Below are positions 19,589-28,714 of a stretch of DNA of 64,000 bases, in pieces. The number at the start of each line of letters is the position of its first letter. Within the stretch, counting starts at the first letter, position 1. The stretch comes from Alphaproteobacteria bacterium (GTDB lineage Bacteria > Pseudomonadota > Alphaproteobacteria > Caulobacterales > Maricaulaceae). The stretch covers positions 558,001-622,000 of the forward strand of contig JANSXV010000001.1 of NCBI GenBank assembly GCA_024742735.1, given 5' to 3'. Below the pieces are notes generated by a model. The model was not told where the DNA came from. It saw only the letters and a program-made list of their open reading frames with translations, and made no database searches. The position numbers were made by a program, and so were the translations under genes.

Positions 19589-20658
19589 TCCTCGAACACG
19601 ATCTCCGGCGCAGGACGCTGGACGGCGTGGGCCTGTTCGATCATCGCCGCTGCAGCGCGCTCGAACGCCTTGGCCACAGGCCCCTCGCCCAGAGCCACCA
19701 GGCGCCCTTCATCGCTGGCCTTGCGCAGCTCGGGATGCAGCGGGATCTCGCCCAGGAACGGCGCGCCGGTCAGCTCGGCTTCAGCACGGGCGCCGCCGCG
19801 GCCGAAAATCTCCGTCCCCTCGCCGCAATGGGGGCACAGGAAGAAGCTCATATTTTCCACGAAGCCCAGGACCGGGATCGCCGTGCGATCAAACAGGGCG
19901 ACGGCCTTCTTGGCGTCGTCGAGGGCCAGGTCCTGGGGCGTGGAGACGATCACGACGCCGGAGATCGGCGCGCCTTGAGCAATGGCCAGCTGCGGATCGC
20001 CGGTGCCGGGCGGCATGTCGATGACGAGGACATCGAGATCGCCCCAGTTCACCTCACCCAGGAATTGCCGGATCGCGCCGGTGACCATGGGTCCGCGCCA
20101 GACCACCGGATCGCGCTCGCCGACCAGAAAGCCCATGGAAACGAGCTTCACGCCGTGGGCTTCGAGCGGCTCGATCCCGCCATTGTCCGCCTTGCGCAGG
20201 CCCGGCGCGTCGGACAGGCCGAACAGGCGCGGCGCGCTGGGTCCATAGATGTCAGCGTCCATGAGACCGGTGGACAGGCCTGCTTTCGCACACGCCGCCG
20301 CCAGATTGGCCGCCACGGTGGACTTGCCCACCCCGCCCTTGCCGGACGCCACCGCGATGATGAGCCTGGCCGGCGCGGGCGCCTGTTTGGCTTCGGCCTT
20401 GCGCGCCTTGGACTCGCCGCGGTTCAGTTCGGCTTCCACGATCACCCGGGCGCGCTCCACGCCCTCGACCGCACCGGCCGCCGCCTTCACCGCGTCACGC
20501 AGCGCGCCTGCGTCCTCATCCTTGCCGCCCGCCTTCAGGACGATGGTGGCGACACCGTCCTTCAGATCAGCGGCGCTGACCCGGCCGGACCGGCCCAGCG
20601 GCGCGCCGGAGGCCGGATCGGTGATCGTGTCGAGGGCGGAAAGAAGCGCGTCATTCAT
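19585..20658 (-). CDS. Mrp/ApbC-type Fe-S cluster carrier ATPase
   Basis: IAVASGKGGVGKSTVAANLA, DADIYGPSAPRLFG, IDMPPGTGD, FVENMSFFLCPHCG. Confidence 0.95.
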   Translation of the reverse strand: MNDALLSALDTITDPASGAPLGRSGRVSAADLKDGVATIVLKAGGKDEDAGALRDAVKAAAGAVEGVERARVIVEAELNRGESKARKAEAKQAPAPARLIIAVASGKGGVGKSTVAANLAAACAKAGLSTGLMDADIYGPSAPRLFGLSDAPGLRKADNGGIEPLEAHGVKLVSMGFLVGERDPVVWRGPMVTGAIRQFLGEVNWGDLDVLVIDMPPGTGDPQLAIAQGAPISGVVIVSTPQDLALDDAKKAVALFDRTAIPVLGFVENMSFFLCPHCGEGTEIFGRGGARAEAELTGAPFLGEIPLHPELRKASDEGRLVALGEGPVAKAFERAAAAMIEQAHAVQRPAPEIVFED

Positions 20659-20771
20659 GGCTGTGGAGATAGCGCGCGCCGCCCCCGCGCGAAAGACCGC
20701 ACCGAGGCAATTGCAGCGCTACGGTCCGGCGAACTTGATTGCGGCGTCCCGCGCAGGCTAAACCCGTGAAT

Positions 20772-20862
20772 GGAGGTGTGGCCGAGTGGTCGAAGGCGCT
20801 CCCCTGCTAAGGGAGTATACCCCAAAAGGGTATCGTGGGTTCGAATCCCATCGCCTCCGCCA
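20772..20862 (+). tRNA. tRNA-Ser(GCT), CCA encoded
   Basis: Class II tRNA: acceptor GGAGGTG/CGCCTCC, anticodon loop CTGCTAA, variable arm, GGTTCGAATCC T-arm, GCCA end. Confidence 0.95.
20849..20862. repeat. attL core: CATCGCCTCCGCCA
   Basis: Identical 14-mer at 30815..30828. Confidence 0.8.
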
Positions 20863-20916
20863 CAAACCGCACCTAGTGCTTTGTTTTACCAATGATATTT
20901 TAATCACTGCCCGCTG

Positions 20917-20940
20917 CTGTATACGGTACTGTATACGGTG
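20917..20940. repeat. Tandem arm-type repeat, left end
   Basis: CTGTATACGGTA-CTGTATACGGTG (12-bp period), matched by 30672..30694. Confidence 0.7.
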
Positions 20941-21122
20941 ACGTGCGCGCATGTCCGACTAGCGATTATTTGCGCCAGCGATGATTATTTCATCGACCCC
21001 TATGCACTGAAAGCATTATCAATTCTAGCTTATCGCCGGACCTGATATAAGTATAGCTGCTTTCCATCGCGTGCCAGATTGATCCACGGTGAACCTGTCC
21101 TCGAACGACAGGAGTTTTTCCG

Positions 21123-21320
21123 ATGGATGAACAAATGCAGCGCAAGCGTATTCTGCGCTTTGATCAAGTCCATGCTCTTACCGGAATGAGCCGGACGCAA
21201 ATTTATACGCGCGATGACTTCCCCAAACCCATTAAGCTAGGCCCGCGCGCATCCGGCTGGATCGCTGGCGAGGTGCTGGACTGGATCGACGCCCGCGCGG
21301 CAATGCGGGAGGCGTCGTAA
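21123..21320 (+). CDS. AlpA-like excisionase/transcriptional regulator
   Basis: ILRFDQVHALTGMSRTQIYTRDDFPKPIKLGPRASGWIAGEVLDWIDAR, typical AlpA. Confidence 0.9.
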   Translation: MDEQMQRKRILRFDQVHALTGMSRTQIYTRDDFPKPIKLGPRASGWIAGEVLDWIDARAAMREAS

Positions 21321-21532
21321 TGACGGTTTCCGACCTCCCGACCGCCCGCGCGTCGTACATCACCGTCCGCGCTGCTGCTGATCGCGTCGCAATCCTGCTG
21401 GCGACGCCCGGCCCGGCTGGCGCGATCGAATCCACCTTGGCGTCCGCGCCTGACCTCCAGACCGCCTTGGTTGAGGCCGAACGGATCGGCTCCGGCCTGG
21501 ACCTGCCCGTGAAGCCGGAGGGCGCACAATGA
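21320..21532 (+). CDS. Hypothetical protein of the element
   Basis: 70 aa, start overlaps alpA stop, and overlaps next ORF by 4 bp. Confidence 0.55.
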   Translation: MTVSDLPTARASYITVRAAADRVAILLATPGPAGAIESTLASAPDLQTALVEAERIGSGLDLPVKPEGAQ

Positions 21533-21801
21533 CCGGCCTGACCCTCCGCGAACTGTGCGCCGCGCTGGCCGATGAGTTGGCCGTGTTCGCGCCCTGCCCG
21601 CCGCCCGATCGCCTCCGCCTGCTGATCGACCTCGCCGACCATTACGCCGCTGACCCCGACCTAGAGCACGGCGGCGACGATGAGGACGGCGGCGACGATG
21701 AGCCGAGTCTCGGCTGGACCCGCACAATGGCGCACGGCGACCGCTCCGGCCTGGACCTAGAGCTGGAGCACGACGGGCGCGAGCCCGAACACCACTGCTG
21801 A
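21529..21801 (+). CDS. Hypothetical acidic protein of the element
   Basis: 90 aa; ...DLEHGGDDEDGGDDEPSLGWTRTM...; overlaps previous ORF by ATGA. Confidence 0.6.
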   Translation: MTGLTLRELCAALADELAVFAPCPPPDRLRLLIDLADHYAADPDLEHGGDDEDGGDDEPSLGWTRTMAHGDRSGLDLELEHDGREPEHHC

Positions 21802-21809
21802 AAAGAGAA

Positions 21810-21840
21810 GCCCGCCGGGCTGGGGGAGGCTCCGGCGGGC
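21810..21840 (+). terminator. Strong hairpin between early genes (terminator-like, no clear U-tract)
   Basis: GCCCGCCGG-N13-CCGGCGGGC. Confidence 0.4.
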
Positions 21841-21856
21841 AAAGAGTGTCGCGCGG

Positions 21857-22492
21857 ATGGAATTGGAGCGACGGGTGGAACATAACCCGAACAATGATGC
21901 AGGACAAGGCGAAACCGGCGAGGCGATGCGCTTTCCGCCGGCGGCTAAGACAGACCTGATCTTCGCCCTTGTCACCGCAGACATTCCGCCGCTGGCCGCG
22001 CGCGTCGGCGTTCTCATGGCGCTTCATGCGAACCAATCCACCGGCCAGACGTACGCAGGACCGCACCGGCTGGCCGATCAACTCGGCAGCAATGAACGCA
22101 CGGTGCGCCGGATGCTCCGCAAACACATTGAAGGCCGATTCTTCTCTGCTGATCGCGGATCAAGCGGTGGGCGCAGCCGCAAAACCTACTGGTTCCCCAT
22201 TCCGCAGCCGGCGAGCCCCTGGAACGAAACACGGGCCGCACGGTGCCAGAAACACGGGCCAGACGGTGCCCTAAACACGGGCCACCCCGCCCCCCGAACT
22301 AAAGACATAACTAAAGATGGAACGAGAGATGCGAAACGCAGTCGCAGAGATCAATTCAACGACCCCGCCAAGCCTTCAAAGCCTAGCGCCTGGGATCGAC
22401 CGGTGCATGGCTCGGCAAGAGGGAGAAGCGGCAACGTCCCTGCAAGCCTGGCTGACCTCGCGCTGGAGTATTTCCGCATGGAAGGCGAATAG
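21857..22492 (+). CDS. Helix-turn-helix protein, putative replication/regulatory
   Basis: RVGVLMALHANQSTGQTYAGPHRLADQLGSNERTVRRMLRKHIEGRFF: winged HTH. Confidence 0.6.
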   Translation: MELERRVEHNPNNDAGQGETGEAMRFPPAAKTDLIFALVTADIPPLAARVGVLMALHANQSTGQTYAGPHRLADQLGSNERTVRRMLRKHIEGRFFSADRGSSGGRSRKTYWFPIPQPASPWNETRAARCQKHGPDGALNTGHPAPRTKDITKDGTRDAKRSRRDQFNDPAKPSKPSAWDRPVHGSARGRSGNVPASLADLALEYFRMEGE

Positions 22493-22940
22493 CTCCGCCC
22501 TCGGCGGCTTGCCTCACCTAGAGGACGGCGCCGTGGCGATCGGCTGGCGACGGTACAAGGGCAACGCCTCCGACATGATCGCGGCGGCGCGCGAGCTGCG
22601 GCAGCAAGAGGCGCCCGCCCCTGATCGTGAGCTGGCCGGTATGCTGGCGACAATGAACGCGGCCTTAGTCACAGGCAGGCAGTCGGAGGCCGAGGCTCGG
22701 TTGCGGCTGGGCGCTTATGTCCAGCGGCTCCGCGAATGGCCGCGCGATGTCGTCGCCGAGGTGCTCCACGCATGGCCCGACCGGAACAAATACTGGCCGG
22801 CATGGGCCGAACTGCGCGCCGAGCTGGAGCGTGTGGCCCGACCCCGGCGCACGCTGATCGCAGACCTGGAGTGGGCAGCCGCGACCCTCGAACCGGAGCG
22901 CCGGGCCGAATTGCCCATGTTCGCCCTCAAGCGTTTGTGA
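22317..22940 (+). CDS. Hypothetical phage/satellite protein (start uncertain)
   Basis: 207-aa ORF overlapping previous gene out of frame; C-terminal part ELRQQEAPAPDRELAGMLATMNAALVTGRQSEAEARLRLGAYVQRLREWPRDVVAEVLHAW looks coding; true start may be further downstream. Confidence 0.5.
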   Translation: MEREMRNAVAEINSTTPPSLQSLAPGIDRCMARQEGEAATSLQAWLTSRWSISAWKANSSALGGLPHLEDGAVAIGWRRYKGNASDMIAAARELRQQEAPAPDRELAGMLATMNAALVTGRQSEAEARLRLGAYVQRLREWPRDVVAEVLHAWPDRNKYWPAWAELRAELERVARPRRTLIADLEWAAATLEPERRAELPMFALKRL

Positions 22941-22967
22941 CAAATCGGCGATAATAACGCCCATCGC

Positions 22968-23384
22968 TTGCTAATTGTTGATGTTCGTGTTACGTTCCGA
23001 AATGGAGGCGAACGGATGGTTTTCCCGACTGATCGACACCGCCGAGCGGCTGACCGGCTGACCGCCAAGTATGGCGGCGGCGCGGTGCTGACCTGCATTG
23101 ATGACGGCGGGACCGATGCCTGGGGAAACCCGACCACCACCGAGACCACGCATAATCTGCGCGCCTTAGACACCGGATCGAAAGAAGCATTTGGCGTCAC
23201 GCCTGGACGTGATGACGGCGCACGCATTGGCGTTATCAACGTGCTGGACACCGGCGCTGTCCCAAAGATCGGCGACAAGCTGGAGATCGGCGGCGAGACA
23301 ATCGCGCTGAAAGAAGTCGAACCGATCCAGCCTAATCCGGATCAGGACGCGCTCATGTATCGCTACATGGGGACGCTCGCATGA
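22968..23384 (+). CDS. Putative phage head completion/neck protein
   Basis: AADRLTAKYGGGAVLTC...VPKIGDKLEIGGETIALKEVEPIQPNPDQDALMYRYMG resembles small head-tail adaptor-type proteins; start may be 23016. Confidence 0.45.
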   Translation: MLIVDVRVTFRNGGERMVFPTDRHRRAADRLTAKYGGGAVLTCIDDGGTDAWGNPTTTETTHNLRALDTGSKEAFGVTPGRDDGARIGVINVLDTGAVPKIGDKLEIGGETIALKEVEPIQPNPDQDALMYRYMGTLA

Positions 23385-23459
23385 TGGTCCCAATGCTCGC
23401 CTTTTCTTTTGAGCCGGGGGACCGACGAGGGGACTTAACTGTTTCGGCTGTGAGGTTTC

Positions 23460-24959
23460 ATGGCTGAGGCGGGCGCCATAATCGACGCGGTTCAACGCCT
23501 CACTATCTCGCAAGGCAAGCTGGCCGGCGAGCAAATGCGGCTGGCCGGTTTCCAGCGTGACTTTATCGAAGGCGCATTCTCCGAAGGCAATAATCTGGCG
23601 TGCCTGTCAGTCGGACGCGGCGCTGGAAAAACCGCCCTGTCTGCGTCGCTCGGCGTGACGCATTTGCTCGGCGAGTGGGACCCGCAGCCGCAGCGTGAAA
23701 TCGTTGTCGCGGCGCGCACCCGTGACCAGGCGGCGACCTGTTTCAACTTTGCCCGATCCTTTCTCGGCGAGCGCGATGACGTGAAGGTGCGCCGAGGCGC
23801 GGCGCTGGAGTTGGAATATGATGACGGCTCCGGCCCGCACCTGTTCAAAGCCGTGGCGAGCACCGGAAAGGCCGTGCTCGGCGGCGCTGCTACACTGGCG
23901 ATCCTGGACGAACGGGCAGCCTGGATGCAGTCGCGCGGCGATGAGATGGAGGCCGCGCTACTCACCTCGTTAGGCAAAAGAGACGGGCGCGGATTGCTGA
24001 TCAGCACAAGCGCGCCGGACGATGCGAACTCGTTTTCGCGCTGGCTCGATACGCCTCCGACCGGCTGTTATGTCCAGGAGCACAAGGCCCCGCCAGACCT
24101 GCCCGCCGATGACTGGCCGTCCCTGCTGCTGGCGAATCCTGGAAGCCCGGACGGTATCGGGCCGTCTAAAGCATGGCTCTTGCGCGCGGCGAAACAGGCG
24201 ATGGAGCGCGGCGGCTCCGCCCTGGCAGCCTTCAAGAACCTCCACAGAAACGAGCGCGTCAATATCGAGGCGCGCACCGTCCTGATCGAACTCGACGCAT
24301 GGCAGCCGTGCGAGGTGGACGCCCTGCCCGATCGGGACGGACCCGTGGTTATCGGGCTGGACCTTGGCGGCAGCGCGTCCATGACGGCGGCGGCGTTTTT
24401 CTGGCCGCACACGGGCCGGCTGGAGTGCCTGGGCTGGTTTCCATCAAGCCCGTCGCTGGCCGCCCGTGGGCTTAATGACGGCGTGGGCAAGCGATATTGC
24501 GAGATGGCCGAACGCGGCGAGCTGCGGACCCTTGGCGACCGCACCGTGAGCGTGGAGGCATGGCTTAGTCAGGTGCTCGCCCATGTCGAAGGCGAGGCCG
24601 TTCACGCCATTCTCGCCGATCGGTTCAAACAATCCGAAGTCTCCGAAGCCCTGGACGCCCTGCATTGTCGCGCGCCGGTAATCTGGCGCGGCTTTGGCTG
24701 GCGCGACGGCGCGGAAGACATCGAAAGATTCCGCCGGGCTGTTTATGACCGCCGCGTGGCCGCGCCTAAAAGCCTGCTGCTGCGCTCGGCGCTGTCAGAC
24801 GCGGTGTGCATGACCGATCCAGCCGGAAACCCGAAGCTGGCAAAGGGCCGCGCGCTTGGCCGGATTGATCCTGCTGCTGCTGCGGTCCTGGCCGTCGCCG
24901 AGGGACAACGCCTGATCAGCCGACCGACCCCGAAACGGCGGGAGGCGATATGGGCATGA
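23460..24959 (+). CDS. Phage terminase large subunit
   Basis: FQRDFIEGAF...LSVGRGAGKTALSA (Walker A), TLAILDERAAW (Walker B), VVIGLDLGGSASMTAAAFFWP (nuclease domain). Confidence 0.9.
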   Translation: MAEAGAIIDAVQRLTISQGKLAGEQMRLAGFQRDFIEGAFSEGNNLACLSVGRGAGKTALSASLGVTHLLGEWDPQPQREIVVAARTRDQAATCFNFARSFLGERDDVKVRRGAALELEYDDGSGPHLFKAVASTGKAVLGGAATLAILDERAAWMQSRGDEMEAALLTSLGKRDGRGLLISTSAPDDANSFSRWLDTPPTGCYVQEHKAPPDLPADDWPSLLLANPGSPDGIGPSKAWLLRAAKQAMERGGSALAAFKNLHRNERVNIEARTVLIELDAWQPCEVDALPDRDGPVVIGLDLGGSASMTAAAFFWPHTGRLECLGWFPSSPSLAARGLNDGVGKRYCEMAERGELRTLGDRTVSVEAWLSQVLAHVEGEAVHAILADRFKQSEVSEALDALHCRAPVIWRGFGWRDGAEDIERFRRAVYDRRVAAPKSLLLRSALSDAVCMTDPAGNPKLAKGRALGRIDPAAAAVLAVAEGQRLISRPTPKRREAIWA

Positions 24960-25258
24960 AGTACCACCGCCATTCCCGCGCCGTGCTGAAAACGAAACGC
25001 TGGAAAGCCCTCCGCCTCCAGGCGCTGCGGCGCGACGGCTGGGCTTGCGTCCAATGCGGCGCGCGGACCCGGCTGGAGGTGGACCACCGCCTGCCTGTCC
25101 GCACTCACCCCGAACGCGCCTTTGACTTGGATAATCTCCAGGTGCTTTGCGCTCAACACCATACACAAAAGACCCGCAAAGAATGTGGGCACCCTGAACT
25201 AAGTCCAGAACGCCAACAATGGCGACAACTACTTATGGAGACCCCTCCCCATGCTTGA
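24950..25258 (+). CDS. HNH endonuclease
   Basis: WKALRLQALRRDGWACVQCGARTRLEVDHRLPVRTHPERAFDLDNLQVLCAQHHTQKTRKE. Confidence 0.92.
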   Translation: MGMKYHRHSRAVLKTKRWKALRLQALRRDGWACVQCGARTRLEVDHRLPVRTHPERAFDLDNLQVLCAQHHTQKTRKECGHPELSPERQQWRQLLMETPPHA

Positions 25259-26513
25259 ATCTGTGAAAATCCAACGCCGGCAAAGTGAGGTGCGCGAGCG
25301 CCTGGCCGTGCTGGCCGGTAATGAAAACCCTGGCGAAACCGAAACCCGCGAGCTTGACGCGCTCGACACCGAATACCGCACGCTGGAAAAGCGACTGCGC
25401 GCCGCGCTGATCGCGGAGGACAGCGAACGCCGCGAGGCTGGCGACGAGCTGGAGAAGCGCGATCAACGCGAATGGGCCGACATGCTCGGCGCGTTTGAGA
25501 TGCGCCAGATTGCGGCGGCGTTGGACAGCGGAAAAGAACTGTCCGGCCAGACCGCCGAGATCATCCAGGAGCTGCGGTCTAAAGGCGACTTCCGCGGCCT
25601 GCCCGTACCTTGGCAAGCCCTGGAACAACGCGCCGGCGAGACCGTGGCGAGCGGTACGCCCGACCCCGTGCAGACCCGCCCGATCATCGACAGGTTGTTT
25701 CCGGCGAGCGTGGCCGGCCGCATGGGCGTCCAGGCCGTGACGATCGGGCAAGGTGAAGTCGAATGGCCGGTTACGACGAGCTCGGTTTCCGCCGGCTGGG
25801 CCGCAAGCGAAACCGGCTCCGTGGCGAGCCCGACCGCCTACGCGACCACCGACCGCCCGCTTGCCCCGGACAATACGCTGGGCGTTCAAATGAAAATCAC
25901 GAGAAAGACGCTCAAACAAAGCGGCTCCGCTCTGGAGGCCGCGGTACGCCGCGACATGGCCGGCGCGATCGGCGCGGCGCTGGATCAGGCAGTGTTCCTT
26001 GGCAGCGGGTCCAGCGGCGAGCCCCTGGGCTTGATCGCTGGCGCGTCCACCTACGGAATCACTGAAACCGCGATCGACGCGGCGGCGTCCTGGAGTGCCT
26101 TCCGTGAGGCCGTTGTGAGGTTCCTGACCAGCAATGCCGCGGGCTCGCCTGAGGCCGTGCGCCTGCTGATCCGACCGGAGACCTGGGCCGCCCTGGACGG
26201 AGCGTATATCGACACCGGATCGGGCTTCACCGAGTTTGACCACCTCACCCGCAACATCCCGCGCGGCAATGTCACGATGAGCGCAAACGCCCTGGCCGAA
26301 CCGTCCGGCTCGCCCGCGGCGGCGTCCGCTCTGCTGACCACAAACGCCGCCGGCGTCCCGCCCGCCTTCGTCGGGCTTTGGGGAAGCGTTGACGTGGTAA
26401 GAGATCCGTACACCGACGCGGCGTCCGGCGGGCTTCGCCTGACCGGCCTTGCCACCGTGGACGTTACGGTATCCCGCCCGGCGCAGTCCGAAGTCCTGAC
26501 GGGCATTCAGTGA
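25251..26513 (+). CDS. HK97-family major capsid protein
   Basis: N-terminal coiled-coil, then TRPIIDRLFPASVAGRMGVQAVTIGQGEVEWPV..., LDQAVFLGSGSSGEPLGLI. Confidence 0.92.
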   Translation: MLESVKIQRRQSEVRERLAVLAGNENPGETETRELDALDTEYRTLEKRLRAALIAEDSERREAGDELEKRDQREWADMLGAFEMRQIAAALDSGKELSGQTAEIIQELRSKGDFRGLPVPWQALEQRAGETVASGTPDPVQTRPIIDRLFPASVAGRMGVQAVTIGQGEVEWPVTTSSVSAGWAASETGSVASPTAYATTDRPLAPDNTLGVQMKITRKTLKQSGSALEAAVRRDMAGAIGAALDQAVFLGSGSSGEPLGLIAGASTYGITETAIDAAASWSAFREAVVRFLTSNAAGSPEAVRLLIRPETWAALDGAYIDTGSGFTEFDHLTRNIPRGNVTMSANALAEPSGSPAAASALLTTNAAGVPPAFVGLWGSVDVVRDPYTDAASGGLRLTGLATVDVTVSRPAQSEVLTGIQ

Positions 26514-27106
26514 TGACGGGGGAGCTCCAGGCCGGCGCGGCTCTAGCCTCCGGGCTGGAGCTCCGCCGCGAGGGCGACGGCTCCGTGACTGTCGCGGGCC
26601 GTTTCCCCTACGGAACCGAAACCACCTTGTCAGACGCCGGCGGGCGCGAGGTGCGCGAACGGATCGAACCGGGCGCGTTCTCCGACGCCATGCGCGAGGA
26701 CGCGGACGTGCACCTGCTGGCCGCACATAGCTTTGACCGGCCCTTGGCCTCCACCCGCTCCGGCACGCTGACCCTACGCGACACCGCCGAGGCGCTGGAG
26801 ATCGAGGCCCGGATAACCCCGGCTATCCTTCGCGCTGGATACGCAAACGACGCCATTGCAGCGGCGGAGGCCGGCCTGTCCACCGGCCTGTCACCGGGTT
26901 TCAGACTGCCCGCCGAGCGATCGACCGGAGAAGCCTGGGAAACCGCACCGGACGGCGCACGGGTCCGCCGGATCACGCGCGCCATGCTGGCCGAAGTCTC
27001 GTTAGTAACAAGGCCCGCATACGACACCGCCCGCGCGACCGTGCAGCGCCACCGTGAAGCCCCTGACGCTGGATTGCGCCGAGCCTTGCGCCGCTGGAGG
27101 GCGTGA
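26510..27106 (+). CDS. HK97-family prohead protease
   Basis: RIEPGAFSDAM...DVHLLAAHSFDRPLASTRSGTLTLRD...AMLAEVSLVTRPAYDTA. Confidence 0.9.
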   Translation: MMTGELQAGAALASGLELRREGDGSVTVAGRFPYGTETTLSDAGGREVRERIEPGAFSDAMREDADVHLLAAHSFDRPLASTRSGTLTLRDTAEALEIEARITPAILRAGYANDAIAAAEAGLSTGLSPGFRLPAERSTGEAWETAPDGARVRRITRAMLAEVSLVTRPAYDTARATVQRHREAPDAGLRRALRRWRA

Positions 27107-27107
27107 C

Positions 27108-27653
27108 ATGGAACTGATCGCACAAAACGAATCCGACCCGGCGAGCTGGCCGGCGAAGCCCGCAGACCTGCCCGCTGCTGCGGATGCATGGCCGGCGGCG
27201 TTTATCTGGAAGCAACTTGAAACCCGGATCGCATGGCGCTGGAACGCCCGCGACGTGGAATGGATCGTGGAAGGCCCCGGCGCATTTGACCTGCCATTGC
27301 GCCCGGCGACCATCTCCACCGTGGAGGTGTTCGACGATGCGACCGGCTGGGAAACCGTCACGCTGGCCGCGACCCCGCGCGGCGGGCTCTATCTCCCGAC
27401 CCGTGACGCCTTCCGGGTCACTGCGAGCGCCGGAGACAGTGAGGCTCCGCCGGACATTCTGCTGGAGGCGTATCGGCGCCTTGCGGTCTATCTCGCCGAG
27501 CTTGAAGGCGAGCCCGCACCGGCTGGCGCGTCCTCTCACATGATCGAATTAGGCGGCGTGCGCGAGTCCACCCGATACGACCCGTGGCGACGGGCGCGCG
27601 CAATCGACATGAGCGGCGCCGGCGACCTGCTGCGGATTTATCGGAGGGCGTGA
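27108..27653 (+). CDS. Head-tail connector protein (gp6-like)
   Basis: MELIAQNESDPASWPAK...; location between protease and portal; overall connector-like composition. Confidence 0.6.
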   Translation: MELIAQNESDPASWPAKPADLPAAADAWPAAFIWKQLETRIAWRWNARDVEWIVEGPGAFDLPLRPATISTVEVFDDATGWETVTLAATPRGGLYLPTRDAFRVTASAGDSEAPPDILLEAYRRLAVYLAELEGEPAPAGASSHMIELGGVRESTRYDPWRRARAIDMSGAGDLLRIYRRA

Positions 27654-28714
27654 TGTTCGGACTATTCAAACGCGCCGAGCCGAAACAAGAGACCCGTGCC
27701 ACCGCCTCCGGCTTCACCGCCGAGCTTATGGCCGCGCGCGAAGCATGGATAAGCGGCAGCCGGGGAATCGCCGAGCTGACCGCCACGACGCAGTCATGCG
27801 TGAGCTTGTGGGAACATGGGCTTTCCATCGCGGACGTGACGGGGTTTGACCTGCTGGACCGGCGCACCCTGGCGCTGGCCGCCCGATCGCTGGCGCTTCG
27901 TGGCGAAGCCGTTTTCCTGATGCGTGACCGGCTCGTGCCTGCGGCGGATTGGGACGTTGCAACACGCCTCGGCGAGCCCCGCGCCTATCGTTTGAGCATG
28001 GCAGACGCGGGCGGCGGCACGAGCGAAACCGCGCTCGCTGGCGAGGCGCTGCATTTTCGGATCGGTTCGGACGTGGCCGCGCCCTGGGCTGGGCAGGCTC
28101 CATTGAAGCGCGCGGCGCTGACCGCTGGGCTTCTCCAGGCTGTCGAAACGGCGTTGTCGGAAGTCTATGAGACCGCCCCGCTGGGCTCGCAAATCATCCC
28201 GTTTCCAGAAGCGCCGGACACCGACCTGGAGGCGCTGGGACGCGGGTTTCGTGGACGGCGTGGCCGCGTGCTGCTGCGCGAGAGTGTGCATGTCCAGGCC
28301 GCAGGCGGCGCGGCTCCATCGCAGGACTGGCGCCCGGCGGACGTGACACCGGACCTGTCCAGGGCGATGACGGCGGAAAGCCTGGACCGGGCGCGCGGCT
28401 CCATCATGGCCGTGTTCGGCGTCCTGCCCGCCATGTTCGACAAGGCCGCGCAAGGCCCGCTGGTACGCGAAGCGCAGCGCCACCTTGCAAGCTGGATGCT
28501 CCAGCCGATCGCGGCGGGCATCGCCGAAGAAGTCGCACAGAAGACCGGGCAGGCCGTGGAGATCGACTGTATGCGACCCCTCCAGGCGTTCGACGCCGGC
28601 GGACGGGCGCGCGCCATGTCCGGCATCATCAAGGCGCTGGCCGACGCGAAAGACGCTGATCTTGACCCGGCGCAGATTGAAGCGGCGGGCCGGCTTGTGG
28701 GCTGGGACATATGA
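27653..28714 (+). CDS. HK97-family phage portal protein
   Basis: MFGLFKRAEPKQ...; LARRSLALRGEAVFLM-like region, PWAGQAPLKRAALTAGLLQAVETALSEVYETAPLGSQIIPFP; FGVLPAMFDKAAQGPLVREAQRH. Confidence 0.85.
   Translation: MFGLFKRAEPKQETRATASGFTAELMAAREAWISGSRGIAELTATTQSCVSLWEHGLSIADVTGFDLLDRRTLALAARSLALRGEAVFLMRDRLVPAADWDVATRLGEPRAYRLSMADAGGGTSETALAGEALHFRIGSDVAAPWAGQAPLKRAALTAGLLQAVETALSEVYETAPLGSQIIPFPEAPDTDLEALGRGFRGRRGRVLLRESVHVQAAGGAAPSQDWRPADVTPDLSRAMTAESLDRARGSIMAVFGVLPAMFDKAAQGPLVREAQRHLASWMLQPIAAGIAEEVAQKTGQAVEIDCMRPLQAFDAGGRARAMSGIIKALADAKDADLDPAQIEAAGRLVGWDI

Noticed and set aside
20758-20952. 64-aa - strand ORF over the tRNA
   Set aside because: Lies across tRNA-Ser and attL; spurious
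21320-21801. Toxin-antitoxin pair (70 aa + 90 aa overlapping ORFs)
   Set aside because: No recognisable toxin or antitoxin motif; both look like small phage accessory proteins
25233-26726. 497-aa - strand ORF
   Set aside because: Antisense to the HK97 capsid/protease genes
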